Assembly: GCF_017873765.1 (NCBI RefSeq)
Contig: NZ_JAGGKP010000008.1
Location: 42,616 to 106,615 of the forward strand
Direction: 5' to 3'
DNA from: Paenibacillus sediminis
GTDB taxonomy: Bacteria > Bacillota > Bacilli > Paenibacillales > Paenibacillaceae
Length of the DNA: 64,000 nt
The notes beneath the pieces were generated by a model, which saw only the letters and a program-made list of their open reading frames with translations, made no database searches and was not told where the DNA came from. Below, piece by piece: positions 26,092 to 34,537 of the stretch (position 1 is its first letter; the number at the start of each line of letters is the position of its first letter). The position numbers and the translations under genes were made by a program.

Positions 26092-26130
26092 CAAATCCCG
26101 CTAACACAATTTCGTGCAGCGGGATTAGAT
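26092..26130. terminator. Terminator between the hydrolase and metQ
   Basis: AATCCCGCT (26096-26104) pairs with AGCGGGATT. It lies between convergent genes and is flanked by A/T tracts on both sides. Confidence 0.75.
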
Positions 26131-26145
26131 ATAAATATTTCAGAT

Positions 26146-27003
26146 TTAGAATGCTGGAATGACAGATCCTTTGTAGGTATCATTGATGAATTTTTTAACA
26201 TCTTCACTTGTAAGAGCAGCTGCCAATTTCTTAATGGCATCCGAATCTTTGTTATCTTCACGAGCGACCAAGAGGTTCGTGTAAGGAGAATCTTTACCTT
26301 CAATGAAGAGCGCATCTTTCGTTGGAACCAATTTCGCTTCTAGCGCATAGTTCGTGTTGATGAGAGCCAAATCCACTTCATCCAATTGACGAGCAAGCAT
26401 TGCTGCATCAAGCTCGATGAATTTCAAGTTTTTAGGATTTTCTGTAATATCTTTAAGTGTTGCTTCAATACCTGCATTTGGTTTAAGTTTGATCAAACCA
26501 TTAGCTTGAAGCAATAGAAGAGCACGTCCGCCGTTCGTTGCATCGTTAGGAATTGCTACTGTTGCACCGTTTGGAATTTCATCAACTTTTTTGTATTTCT
26601 TAGAATAAGCACCGAAAGGTTCTACGTGAACACCAACAACTGGAACAAGGTTCATACCGCGTTGTTTATTTTGATCATCAAGATAAGGTTTATGTTGGAA
26701 ATAGTTCGCATCCAATTGTTTTTCATACAATTGTGTGTTCGGTTGAACATAATCCGTAAATACTTTAATTTCAAGATCGATTCCTTCTGCTGCTAATTTA
26801 GGTTTAATGAATTCCAAGATTTTAGCATGCGGTTCAGCTGAAGCACCGACAACCAATTTTGTTTTTTGTGCAGGTTCAGTTGCAGTTGTTGTATTCGTAC
26901 TTGTACTTGCTCCTTCGTTCTTATCAGCAGCTTTATCAGCTCCACAAGCTGCTAGTACGAGAACTAGCGTTAAACTTAGTACAGATAATAACCATTTTTT
27001 CAT
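26146..27003 (-). CDS. metQ: Methionine ABC transporter substrate-binding lipoprotein
   Basis: The 285-residue lipoprotein has a signal peptide ending in the lipobox LAAC with acylated C20, then an Ala/Thr-rich linker and the NlpA/MetQ domain (LVVGASAEPHAKILEFIKP, YFQHKPYLDDQN). It captures L- or D-methionine outside the membrane and passes it to MetI. It is the third gene of metN-metI-metQ under an S-box riboswitch, 54 bp after metI. It is a typical full-length member. Confidence 0.95.
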   Translation of the reverse strand: MKKWLLSVLSLTLVLVLAACGADKAADKNEGASTSTNTTTATEPAQKTKLVVGASAEPHAKILEFIKPKLAAEGIDLEIKVFTDYVQPNTQLYEKQLDANYFQHKPYLDDQNKQRGMNLVPVVGVHVEPFGAYSKKYKKVDEIPNGATVAIPNDATNGGRALLLLQANGLIKLKPNAGIEATLKDITENPKNLKFIELDAAMLARQLDEVDLALINTNYALEAKLVPTKDALFIEGKDSPYTNLLVAREDNKDSDAIKKLAAALTSEDVKKFINDTYKGSVIPAF

Positions 27004-27057
27004 TTCTGTTTCCTCCCCAATGTTTAATAAGCTCGAAATTTATATTTAAATAATTTC

Positions 27058-27732
27058 TTACTTCCGCGTAAAATGAAGCACTAATTTATCTCCAGCCATT
27101 TGCAGCAGTTGCACTAAGATCACCATAATAATAACTGCTAAAATCATAACTTCTGATTCATAGCGATAATACCCGTAGTTAATGGCTAGTGAGCCAAGTC
27201 CGCCGCCGCCAACCATACCTGACATTGCTGTATAAGATACTAAAGCAACAGCTGTCATCGTCATCGATGCGAGCAGCCCAGGAAAAGCTTCGCGCAGCAG
27301 CACTTTACTAATAATTTGCGGTAAGGATGCTCCCATCGCTTGAGCCGCCTCAATAACACCGCGATCCACTTCACGAAGCGTTGTTTCGACAAGCCGTGCG
27401 AAGAACGGAGCTGCTGAGATCACAAGCGGCGGGATCGTTCCTAGTACCCCTAACGAAGTCCCAACAATAAGCCGCGTGAACGGAATAATAGCGACCAGCA
27501 AAATGACAAACGGTACCGAGCGTAGAATGTTGACGACAATAGATATGATCCGGTAAAAGGCCTTAACCAACCACGAGCTGGATTTTGCCGACAAATAAAG
27601 GATGATCCCGATCGGTAACCCGATAATAAATGTGAAGAGTGCTGAGAAGCCAAGCATTTTGAGTGTGTCGATCGTAGCTGTGACAATTTCGTCCAAGTTC
27701 ACTTGCGAGAAATCAAGTCCCATGATGGTCAT
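27058..27732 (-). CDS. metI: Methionine ABC transporter permease
   Basis: The 224-residue protein has five or six membrane helices and the ABC permease EAA loop (EAAQAMGASLPQIISKVLLREAFPG) that docks on MetN. The segment SAMSGMVGGGGLGSLAINYGY-type region (SYTAMSGMVGGGGLG) is characteristic of MetI. Its ATG overlaps the metN stop by 4 bp (ATGA), showing translational coupling. It forms the channel for methionine uptake. Confidence 0.95.
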   Translation of the reverse strand: MTIMGLDFSQVNLDEIVTATIDTLKMLGFSALFTFIIGLPIGIILYLSAKSSSWLVKAFYRIISIVVNILRSVPFVILLVAIIPFTRLIVGTSLGVLGTIPPLVISAAPFFARLVETTLREVDRGVIEAAQAMGASLPQIISKVLLREAFPGLLASMTMTAVALVSYTAMSGMVGGGGLGSLAINYGYYRYESEVMILAVIIMVILVQLLQMAGDKLVLHFTRK

Positions 27733-28745
27733 TCGATCACCTCCACATCAAGACCTTGCCCAGTCAGTACTTTAATCGTTTGATCGATCGCCTTTTTATC
27801 CCCTTCGAAACGAACAATGAGCTGCCCATATGGAACATCTTTAATCGTTGAAATCGTACCTTGCAATATTGCAAAATTCACCCCTGTATCTTTAGACGTT
27901 TGTGATAAAATCGACTCATAAGTCATCTCACCCACAAACGTAATCTTCGCCGCTCTTGACGAATCCAAATGCGGGGCTTCGATGGCGATTTGCAGTGCCT
28001 CGTTGTTAGCTTCATCCCTCAGAATGAATTCCCGCGTAACGTAATGCTGCGGCTTTAAGAACACCTCGGTAACTGGACCCTGTTCAACGATTCCTCCTTC
28101 ATGAATGACTGCGACCCGATCACAAATGCTCTGAATGACATGCATTTCATGTGTAATGAGAACAATTGTGATATTAAATTTCTTATTGATATCAAGAAGC
28201 AGTTTCAAAATCGAATTCGTCGTTTGCGGGTCAAGCGCACTCGTTGCCTCATCACAAAGGAGTACGTCAGGATCGCTGGCAAGCGCGCGTGCAATACCTA
28301 CCCGTTGTTTCTGTCCGCCAGACAGCTGAGCAGGATACTTATCCTTGTGCTCCTCTAAACCAACCAATGAGAGCAGCTCATTCACTTTCCGATCGATTTG
28401 CTCTTTAGATGTTTTCGTTAAACGTAACGGAAAAGCGACATTATCATAAACCGTTGCTGAAGATAGCAGATTGAAGTGCTGAAAAATCATTCCGATTTTA
28501 CGGCGCTGTTCCTGTAATTGCTTCTTGCTTAGCCCGGTTAGTTCAACTCCATTTACCCACACTTCGCCGGATGTTGGCCGCTCGAGCAAGTTAATACAGC
28601 GGATCAACGTACTTTTGCCGGCTCCTGAATGACCAATCACACCAAAAATTTCACCTTTTTGGATGGAAAGATTTAAATCAGAAAGCGCAGTAGTCACTTT
28701 TCTGCCTTTTCCATACGACTTGGTCAATTGCTTTAGCTGAATCAA
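27729..28745 (-). CDS. metN: Methionine ABC transporter ATP-binding protein
   Basis: The 338-residue ATPase has Walker A GHSGAGKST (38-46), signature LSGGQKQRVG, Walker B VLLCDEATSALD and a C-terminal NIL domain (about 265-338, SILSQTSKDTGVNFAIL) that binds methionine and inhibits the transporter. It is the first gene of metNIQ, directly after a SAM riboswitch, so it is expressed when SAM is scarce. Confidence 0.96.
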   Translation of the reverse strand: MIQLKQLTKSYGKGRKVTTALSDLNLSIQKGEIFGVIGHSGAGKSTLIRCINLLERPTSGEVWVNGVELTGLSKKQLQEQRRKIGMIFQHFNLLSSATVYDNVAFPLRLTKTSKEQIDRKVNELLSLVGLEEHKDKYPAQLSGGQKQRVGIARALASDPDVLLCDEATSALDPQTTNSILKLLLDINKKFNITIVLITHEMHVIQSICDRVAVIHEGGIVEQGPVTEVFLKPQHYVTREFILRDEANNEALQIAIEAPHLDSSRAAKITFVGEMTYESILSQTSKDTGVNFAILQGTISTIKDVPYGQLIVRFEGDKKAIDQTIKVLTGQGLDVEVIE

Positions 28746-28769
28746 CCACTGTTCCCCCTTCTAAAGAAT

Positions 28770-28980
28770 ATAAAATAAAAAGCCCTTTTTGCAGAATCAA
28801 AAAGGGCTCTCTTTACGTAAAGTCATTGCCTTTTCTCATCTGCCAAAACCGCCTTTTTACAGCGATTTTGAAGGAATTAGCACCATGGCATCCCAATTTG
28901 AAGTTACCGCTCGTAACTTACAAATTAGAATCGGTTGCTGGGTTTCATCGGGCCTGTCCCTCCACCTCTCTTGATAAGAA
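28770..28980 (-). promoter_or_regulatory. S-box (SAM-I) riboswitch with terminator upstream of metNIQ
   Basis: On the minus strand the leader opens CTTATCAAGAGAGGTGGAGG and continues ACAGGCCCGATGAAACCCAGCAACC-type core (28978 down to about 28932), the S-box consensus. It ends in a terminator: AGCCCTTTTTG pairs with CAAAAAGGGCT (28808-28781), followed by a T-rich tract. SAM binding should cause termination, as in the established family. Confidence 0.97.
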
Positions 28981-29017
28981 AATATGAAGTTTTTAATTTT
29001 CAATTAACATGACCAAG

Positions 29018-29045
29018 TATATATTCACAGGCAACCAAATGTCAA
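29018..29045 (-). promoter_or_regulatory. Sigma-A-type promoter of metNIQ
   Basis: On the minus strand a perfect TTGACA (29045-29040) is 16 bp from TATATA (29023-29018). The predicted start near 29011 lies about 30 bases before the S-box. Confidence 0.7.
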
Positions 29046-29073
29046 AGGAAAATTTTATAATGATCATAAAAAA

Positions 29074-29778
29074 TTATTTTTTCCACTGGCGATTCACATA
29101 GCTAAATGCAGCATAAAGCGAGCGGCATACCATATCAAGTCCTTCTCTCAGTTCAAATAAATGCTGATCCAAATGTTCAAGCTTCACTTTTTCATGAAGA
29201 GCTTGATGCCGCTGCCACAAATCATCCTGCATCTCTGCGTTCATATAATGAATCTCTGTGTTCCGCCGCTTGCGAAGTTGACCTACAGAATGCTTGTAAT
29301 GCTCTTTAATCTCCGTCAAATCCAAGGCAAGAACACTATGCTTCTGTATTTCTCGCAGCTGGCGAAGCACTGTAAAATACGAAAAATGCTCCTTCACCTT
29401 CGAGGTTTGCAAATCGAACAACTCATTCAGCACTGTCCCCAATTTATCGAGAATGGAGAATACACGGATAAATCCATTTTTATAAAAATAGACGTAACGC
29501 GCGTAGTCATTTTTCTCGCCCCCCGACATATCGCTCGGATAGCCTGCCGTTACTTTTTCGCGGAAGAAAGCAGCAGCAAACAAGCTTTCCTCCAGCTCAT
29601 TAAGAGAGGAGATTAGGCCGCCTGTCCATATTTCGATTTTGCGAAAATCATGACTTGGGTCTTGAGCACGTTCAATTTCTTGCCGCATAAGCTGTGCCAT
29701 TTCATCCATGATGTTCACCGCGTTCGCAAAAATGCCCTCGTTTTGCCGAGGAGGCTCACCTAATAAACTTCGCAGCAC
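29074..29778 (-). CDS. HEPN-domain protein (Cthe_2314-like)
   Basis: This 234-residue, mostly helical soluble protein contains LRKRRNTEIHYMN, an R-X4-H motif of the HEPN superfamily. Members are often RNases, toxins or nucleotide-binding helpers, but house-keeping HEPN proteins are also known. It resembles the Cthe_2314 HEPN family seen in Paenibacillus and Clostridium. The start GTG at 29778 is nine bases from GAGAGG; ATG 29787 is directly adjacent to it. It follows the UbiD gene by about 30 bp in the same direction, so they may be co-expressed. No antitoxin (MNT) partner is adjacent. Confidence 0.7.
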   Translation of the reverse strand: MLRSLLGEPPRQNEGIFANAVNIMDEMAQLMRQEIERAQDPSHDFRKIEIWTGGLISSLNELEESLFAAAFFREKVTAGYPSDMSGGEKNDYARYVYFYKNGFIRVFSILDKLGTVLNELFDLQTSKVKEHFSYFTVLRQLREIQKHSVLALDLTEIKEHYKHSVGQLRKRRNTEIHYMNAEMQDDLWQRHQALHEKVKLEHLDQHLFELREGLDMVCRSLYAAFSYVNRQWKK

Positions 29779-29809
29779 CGATCTCATCCTCTCTATTCAG
29801 AGCTTTGAA

Positions 29810-31579
29810 TTATATGCTAAAATAGCTTTTCCACCGATCATCGACAAGCTTCACTATATCTTCACGAGGAATGACTTCATCTGGATAACCTGGCTTCATG
29901 CGCGCATCGATAACTAGCGGCAAATCATAAGCAAGCCCGTTTTGGACAACGTCGGCATGTGCATAGATATCATCCGCTGGATTGAACCGTGTAAAGACAG
30001 TCCACAGGAACGATGTTTGCGTAGCAACGACTTGCTCAGCGTCATCCACGAGTATAACGAGCGGCCATGCTGTTGTGCGTTCACGAAGTCTTTGCAGCAA
30101 CCGCTTAGGAAGCTCCGGCTCCTGTTCATAAGAAGCCCCCGAGACGACAAGGCATCCATCGTGATATGGAGAAATCTGTTCAATCTCCGCAATATCGCCC
30201 TCTTCATACGATTTAGGCAAATCGCGAATAGGCTCCCCAACACCCAGCATAATCGCCTTACTTCCATGGTTTAATTTTTTCCCTGTATAGTCTAAAGTAT
30301 CATGCGATGTATTGTTAAATATAAATAAGTCCGTACGCGGATTAAACCGTCTAAGTACTGTTTCAAGCAATTGTTTGAAATTTTCCAGGTCAATTGATAC
30401 ATTCGTCAGCATGAGAAATTTCGTTAGTGACAGCTGCCCTTCGCCTAAAATGCGGAAGCCCGATACAAGAGCTTCCCTAGAATAACTTTCTCGTACAATC
30501 GCAGAAGCAAGCGCATGGAAGCCGCTTTCGGCATATGTCCACAGTGACTTCACCTTCGGCATGACCATTGGAAAAGCTGGAGAGAGAAGTCTTTGCAAAA
30601 ACTCGCCTAAGTAATAATCTTCTTGCCGAGGCTTACCGACAATAGTAGCTGGATAAATGGCGTCTTTACGATGCCACATCTTCTGCACATGAAATACCGG
30701 GAAGTCATGCTGAAGCGAATAATATCCAAAATGATCTCCAAAAGGTCCTTCTGGACGACGTTCATACGGATTCACCATGCCCGTAATGGCAAATTCCGCT
30801 TCTGCCGGGAAACGATGCACGCCTGAAGGGCTTTGGACCATTGGAAGCTTCTCACCCATAATAAGCGAAGTTAAAAGCAGCTCAGAAAGTCCTTCTGGGA
30901 CGGGAGCAATGGCAGAAGCAATGAGTGCCGGAGGACCGCCAAGAAAAATCGATACAGGCAGTGATTTACCTTGCTGCTCAGCTTGAAAATAGTGAAAACC
31001 TCCGCCTTTTTGAATTTGCCAGTGAATACCTGTCGTCTGATCATCATACAGCTGGATTCTATACATCCCGATGTTATGATCCTTAGCATCATTTGGATTT
31101 TCCGTATATACAAGCGGGAGGGTAAGGAATGGTCCACCATCATCTTGCCAGCTCGTCACTTTTGGAAGAGGGGCAAGAGGTGAATTCGTTCTGGACACTT
31201 GAAGGATTGGAGCCTCACTCGTAGGAACATTTTTAAGTCCTACTTTAAAAATCTCTTTAATGAGTCCCCGTTCGCCCCAAATCGCTTTAGGTGTTGGAGG
31301 CAGAAGCGTTTTCGCCGCTCCCACTAATCGTTTCATAAGCTGCTCCGGTCTTGGCCCGAATGCTAAATCGACCCTGCGGCTTGTACCGAAAAGGTTAGTA
31401 GCTACAGGAAAAGGCGTTCCTTTCACGTTCGTAAAGAGCAGCGCAGGTCCTCCTTCTTCGATCACGCGGCGATGAATCTCTGCCAGCTCTAAATAAGGAT
31501 CTACGGGCACATCAATGATCGCTAGATCATTTTCTTTACGAAGCACTTCAATCCACTGTCTTAAATTTTGATAACTCAC
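29810..31579 (-). CDS. UbiD-family decarboxylase, probable menaquinone biosynthesis
   Basis: The 589-residue protein has the UbiD layout: an N-terminal domain (LRQWIEVLRKENDLAII), the metal/prFMN-binding middle with HNIGMYRIQLYDDQTTGIHWQ, EAEFAITGMVNPYERRPEGPFGDHFGYYS and a C-terminal oligomerisation domain. UbiD enzymes use prenylated FMN to decarboxylate aromatic acids. Length and the presence of mqnE suggest the SCO4490-type menaquinone decarboxylase acting on 1,4-dihydroxy-6-naphthoate-derived intermediates; this is inference. The GTG start at 31579 has GGGAGG seven bases upstream. The UbiX partner that makes prFMN is not in this window. Confidence 0.85.
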   Translation of the reverse strand: MSYQNLRQWIEVLRKENDLAIIDVPVDPYLELAEIHRRVIEEGGPALLFTNVKGTPFPVATNLFGTSRRVDLAFGPRPEQLMKRLVGAAKTLLPPTPKAIWGERGLIKEIFKVGLKNVPTSEAPILQVSRTNSPLAPLPKVTSWQDDGGPFLTLPLVYTENPNDAKDHNIGMYRIQLYDDQTTGIHWQIQKGGGFHYFQAEQQGKSLPVSIFLGGPPALIASAIAPVPEGLSELLLTSLIMGEKLPMVQSPSGVHRFPAEAEFAITGMVNPYERRPEGPFGDHFGYYSLQHDFPVFHVQKMWHRKDAIYPATIVGKPRQEDYYLGEFLQRLLSPAFPMVMPKVKSLWTYAESGFHALASAIVRESYSREALVSGFRILGEGQLSLTKFLMLTNVSIDLENFKQLLETVLRRFNPRTDLFIFNNTSHDTLDYTGKKLNHGSKAIMLGVGEPIRDLPKSYEEGDIAEIEQISPYHDGCLVVSGASYEQEPELPKRLLQRLRERTTAWPLVILVDDAEQVVATQTSFLWTVFTRFNPADDIYAHADVVQNGLAYDLPLVIDARMKPGYPDEVIPREDIVKLVDDRWKSYFSI

Positions 31580-31621
31580 TCACATTCCTCCCGTATCACG
31601 TGAAAAATTGTACTTTCTTAT

Positions 31622-31664
31622 TAGAAAACAAAGCCCTCGAATTCATTCGCGGACTTTGTTTCTG
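31622..31664 (-). terminator. Terminator of ctaA
   Basis: On the minus strand AACAAAGTCCGCGAAT pairs with ATTCGAGGGCTTTGTT with two mismatches and is followed by TTC-rich sequence, 25 bp after the ctaA stop. Confidence 0.7.
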
Positions 31665-31688
31665 TATGTGAATCGTCTTTGCAAATCG

Positions 31689-32609
31689 TCATTTTTTGTT
31701 AAGTTGCCATGCCCGAACACTCAAATAACTTAATACAGAGAACAGCAAGGAAATGATCAAATTATGTGCAAGGGCAGCAAAAATATAGCGTTCTGGATCA
31801 TAAAGGGTGAAAATAATAGCCGCCCCGCTTAAAATTTGCAACAAGCATAGGACGACAGCAGCGATACTAAGAACTTGCAATTCGCGATTGCCATGATTGT
31901 TGTGGTACATAAAATGCGCAAGGATCGCAACACCAATAAATAAAATCATCGCTGCAACCCGGTGAATGAACGCTATGGCAACACTGCCAGTTAACTCAGG
32001 AACAATTCGTCCATTACATAACGGCCAGCCGGCGCAAGCGCCTGCAGAGTACGTATGACTCACATAGGCTCCAATGTAAACGACGATGTATGAGTAGATC
32101 AATACTAACCATGTAAAATTGCGCAAACCTTTAGATATTCGAGGTAAATGAGCATCTTGATTCACTTGAGCTTTTTCTTTGTTACGTGCACCAAACACAA
32201 GCATGACTGAACTTGCAAAAGCGATGAGCGAAAAGCCAAAGTGGAATGCCAAGACTAGTGCTGACTGCGGTTTAATAACTGCAAGAGCACCCATAAAAGC
32301 TTGTACAATAACGAAAAACAAAGCTAAAAACGAAAAGATTTGCAAATCACGACGATCTTTACTATATCGCCAAAAAGCTAGAAAAGTGACAAGTACAGCT
32401 ATTCCAGCAAAACCGCTAACAGCGCGGTGCGAATATTCAATTAAGGAAGCTACGGTGTGAGCTGGTACAAATTGTCCGTGACATAACGGCCATTCTCTGC
32501 CGCAACCAAGTCCGGAGTCCGTCTTCGTTACCAGATTCCCGCCTAGTGTCACGAAAAATATTACTAGACAAGTAACGTAGCTCAACCATTTCAATTGTTT
32601 GTTTGTCAA
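31689..32609 (-). CDS. ctaA: Heme A synthase CtaA
   Basis: CtaA oxidises the C8 methyl of haem O to give haem A for cytochrome aa3. The 306-residue protein has eight membrane helices and the two cysteine pairs of the Bacillus type, CGREWPLC after the first helix and CAGWPLC in the second half. The four haem-ligand His lie in EYSHRAVSG, AFHFG, FIHRVAA and ALAHNL. The start is TTG at 32609, matching the family N terminus. Its usual neighbour ctaB lies 14 kb away at 46311-47249. Confidence 0.95.
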   Translation of the reverse strand: MTNKQLKWLSYVTCLVIFFVTLGGNLVTKTDSGLGCGREWPLCHGQFVPAHTVASLIEYSHRAVSGFAGIAVLVTFLAFWRYSKDRRDLQIFSFLALFFVIVQAFMGALAVIKPQSALVLAFHFGFSLIAFASSVMLVFGARNKEKAQVNQDAHLPRISKGLRNFTWLVLIYSYIVVYIGAYVSHTYSAGACAGWPLCNGRIVPELTGSVAIAFIHRVAAMILFIGVAILAHFMYHNNHGNRELQVLSIAAVVLCLLQILSGAAIIFTLYDPERYIFAALAHNLIISLLFSVLSYLSVRAWQLNKK

Positions 32610-32709
32610 AATTCCTCACCTGCTACGTTGTTAATTTATCGCCTTTGAAGCCACATTCAATTATAACCGATATGACGATATATTCGCCAACTTGTTTGTG
32701 ACAAAATCT

Positions 32710-32746
32710 GAAATAAAAACACCGCTGCCTTAAAGCAGCGGTGCAT
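32710..32746 (-). terminator. Terminator of the thioredoxin-like gene
   Basis: CACCGCTGC (32720-32728) pairs perfectly with GCAGCGGTG (32735-32743), followed on the minus strand by TTTTTATTT. Confidence 0.9.
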
Positions 32747-32762
32747 CGCCTCTTGCTTCTTC

Positions 32763-33104
32763 TTATTTGTGAATAGCGTTATATACTTCAACAGCCCGAT
32801 CAAGAAATTGTTCAATTTCTTCTCTAGATTTACGAAGTTTATTAACGAAACGAACGAGTTCTCTGCCATCGGTATAAGCTACAAAGCTTGGAATACCGAG
32901 AATATTCTGCTCACTGCTTACCTCTTCAAGTTGATCTACGTCAATCTCAATAAACTCGATTTGATTGTATTTTTGCTCAACGTCAGGCATAAATGGTTCA
33001 ATATATTTGCAGTCCCCGCACCAATCTGCCTTAAATACGGCTACAACTAACTTCGGAGATTGAATACTTTCTGTAAAATCCGCTTTGGATGTAATTTGTC
33101 TCAT
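32763..33104 (-). CDS. Thioredoxin-like protein
   Basis: The 113-residue single-domain protein has active site WCGDC in FKADWCGDCKYIEPF and a cis-Pro loop GIPSFVAY. It differs from TrxA by having Asp between the cysteines, as in the YtpP/YdbP group of Bacillales. It probably acts as a low-abundance disulfide reductase. No signal peptide is seen. It is divergent from the DUF2515 gene and has its own terminator. Confidence 0.88.
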   Translation of the reverse strand: MRQITSKADFTESIQSPKLVVAVFKADWCGDCKYIEPFMPDVEQKYNQIEFIEIDVDQLEEVSSEQNILGIPSFVAYTDGRELVRFVNKLRKSREEIEQFLDRAVEVYNAIHK

Positions 33105-33219
33105 TTGGTTTCATTCCTTTCTACTCGTCATAATATTAGTCAATCACTATCAAGAGTGAATGTCAACTTTTATGGCTATACTGTAGGCAAAAGTCTGTAA
33201 ATGAAAGGAGGGGAGCTCT

Positions 33220-34521
33220 ATGAATATCATTCGGCTTTTTCGTTATCTTCCAAATATCATTGCTGAAATGATTAGAGGGAAGAGAGCGAGCTGGTACGCA
33301 TCCTCACGCCTGCGGCAAAACAAACGAAACCTAGAATGGAAAGAGGCTTGTGTTCACACCATCGAGAAGCAAATTGAACGAATGATAGGCGAAGGAACTC
33401 GCTATAACAAAATGAATCCTAAGCAATCCTCCTCATCTGCCGAACAAACACTTAACGACGAAGAACTCATCATCGTAAATGAGATACATAGACAGACAAG
33501 CATCCATAATGCAAGCAATATTACTCGAACAAATGCCTACTTGGAATGCTATATGGCTTATCCCGAGCTTCACTGGGCTTTTCTAGCTCATATGGTATCG
33601 AGAAATGCAGGCTGGAATATGACCGATTTACAAGGCGGTCTGCTCCATTCGCTCATGAAAGAACAATATAGACAAAATATGTATCGCTTTTTAGAACGAT
33701 GCAATGCTTTAATATTTCAAGATGCTTATCCGCAGCTTCTGCTCTATATGAAAAGCAAGGAACTCGGCAAAAGCCTCTTTCATCTGCTTCCTTCATTTCA
33801 TATATCGCGCTTTATGCGTCCATTTTGGGAACGCTTTTGGCTCGATCGCTCGAGCCCGCTCCTATCAACAGCACTTATAATTAACGAACAAAATTATATT
33901 GAGAGAAGAGTCGTCCGGCATCCCTTCTTCATTCAGAATGTATTTCATCAAATGGACTTTAAAGTTCATGAGTGGGTCCAGTTAAACCAGGTTATTTTCC
34001 CAATCAGTCTCTCCGCTTCAAGTGATAATTCAAAGAATACAAACTTCCTTCCAGAGACCAGCTTAACTGGACTCGTACTCGAACATTTCGCCAATGTCGA
34101 TGAACGGATTGAATTCGGCAAGACGCTGTACGCGATGTTATTTGGTTACCAGGATGTGCTGGACGGAGCTGTATCGTTTGCTGCCTCAACACCCCATCGC
34201 GGCTCTAGAGCCGATTATTGGCCAGGTCTATTTACAACCGAACGCAAAGAAGCTCTGACTACTCCTAATGAGTTATCAGAGCTTCTTAAGCAGGAATGGC
34301 TTCCTTCCGGTCAAAAAATATATAGTCCAATTCTGCAAAAGGTATGGTCAGATATCCCTTATGAAGCCATTTCTCGCTTTGATTGGCTGCAGGATAGCAA
34401 AGTACTAAGACATTTAGGCAGGCCAAAACGTCCATTTCTCTTTGAAATGTCTCATGAGCACCGTCTCGCCATCGAGAAAATTGCGCTCGCCCACGATACA
34501 ATCGCACAAATAACGAGCTGA
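33220..34521 (+). CDS. DUF2515-family protein (YppC-like)
   Basis: The 433-residue protein contains NITRTNAYLECYMAYPELHWAFLAHMVSRNAGWNMTDLQGGLL (in parts), the conserved core of DUF2515, represented by B. subtilis YppC. It has no signal peptide and only weak hydrophobic stretches. The function is unknown. The ATG lies six bases from GGAGGGGAG. It converges on the flippase gene with a 16-bp gap. Confidence 0.78.
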   Translation: MNIIRLFRYLPNIIAEMIRGKRASWYASSRLRQNKRNLEWKEACVHTIEKQIERMIGEGTRYNKMNPKQSSSSAEQTLNDEELIIVNEIHRQTSIHNASNITRTNAYLECYMAYPELHWAFLAHMVSRNAGWNMTDLQGGLLHSLMKEQYRQNMYRFLERCNALIFQDAYPQLLLYMKSKELGKSLFHLLPSFHISRFMRPFWERFWLDRSSPLLSTALIINEQNYIERRVVRHPFFIQNVFHQMDFKVHEWVQLNQVIFPISLSASSDNSKNTNFLPETSLTGLVLEHFANVDERIEFGKTLYAMLFGYQDVLDGAVSFAASTPHRGSRADYWPGLFTTERKEALTTPNELSELLKQEWLPSGQKIYSPILQKVWSDIPYEAISRFDWLQDSKVLRHLGRPKRPFLFEMSHEHRLAIEKIALAHDTIAQITS

Positions 34522-34537
34522 CCAGCCTTGAGTTATA

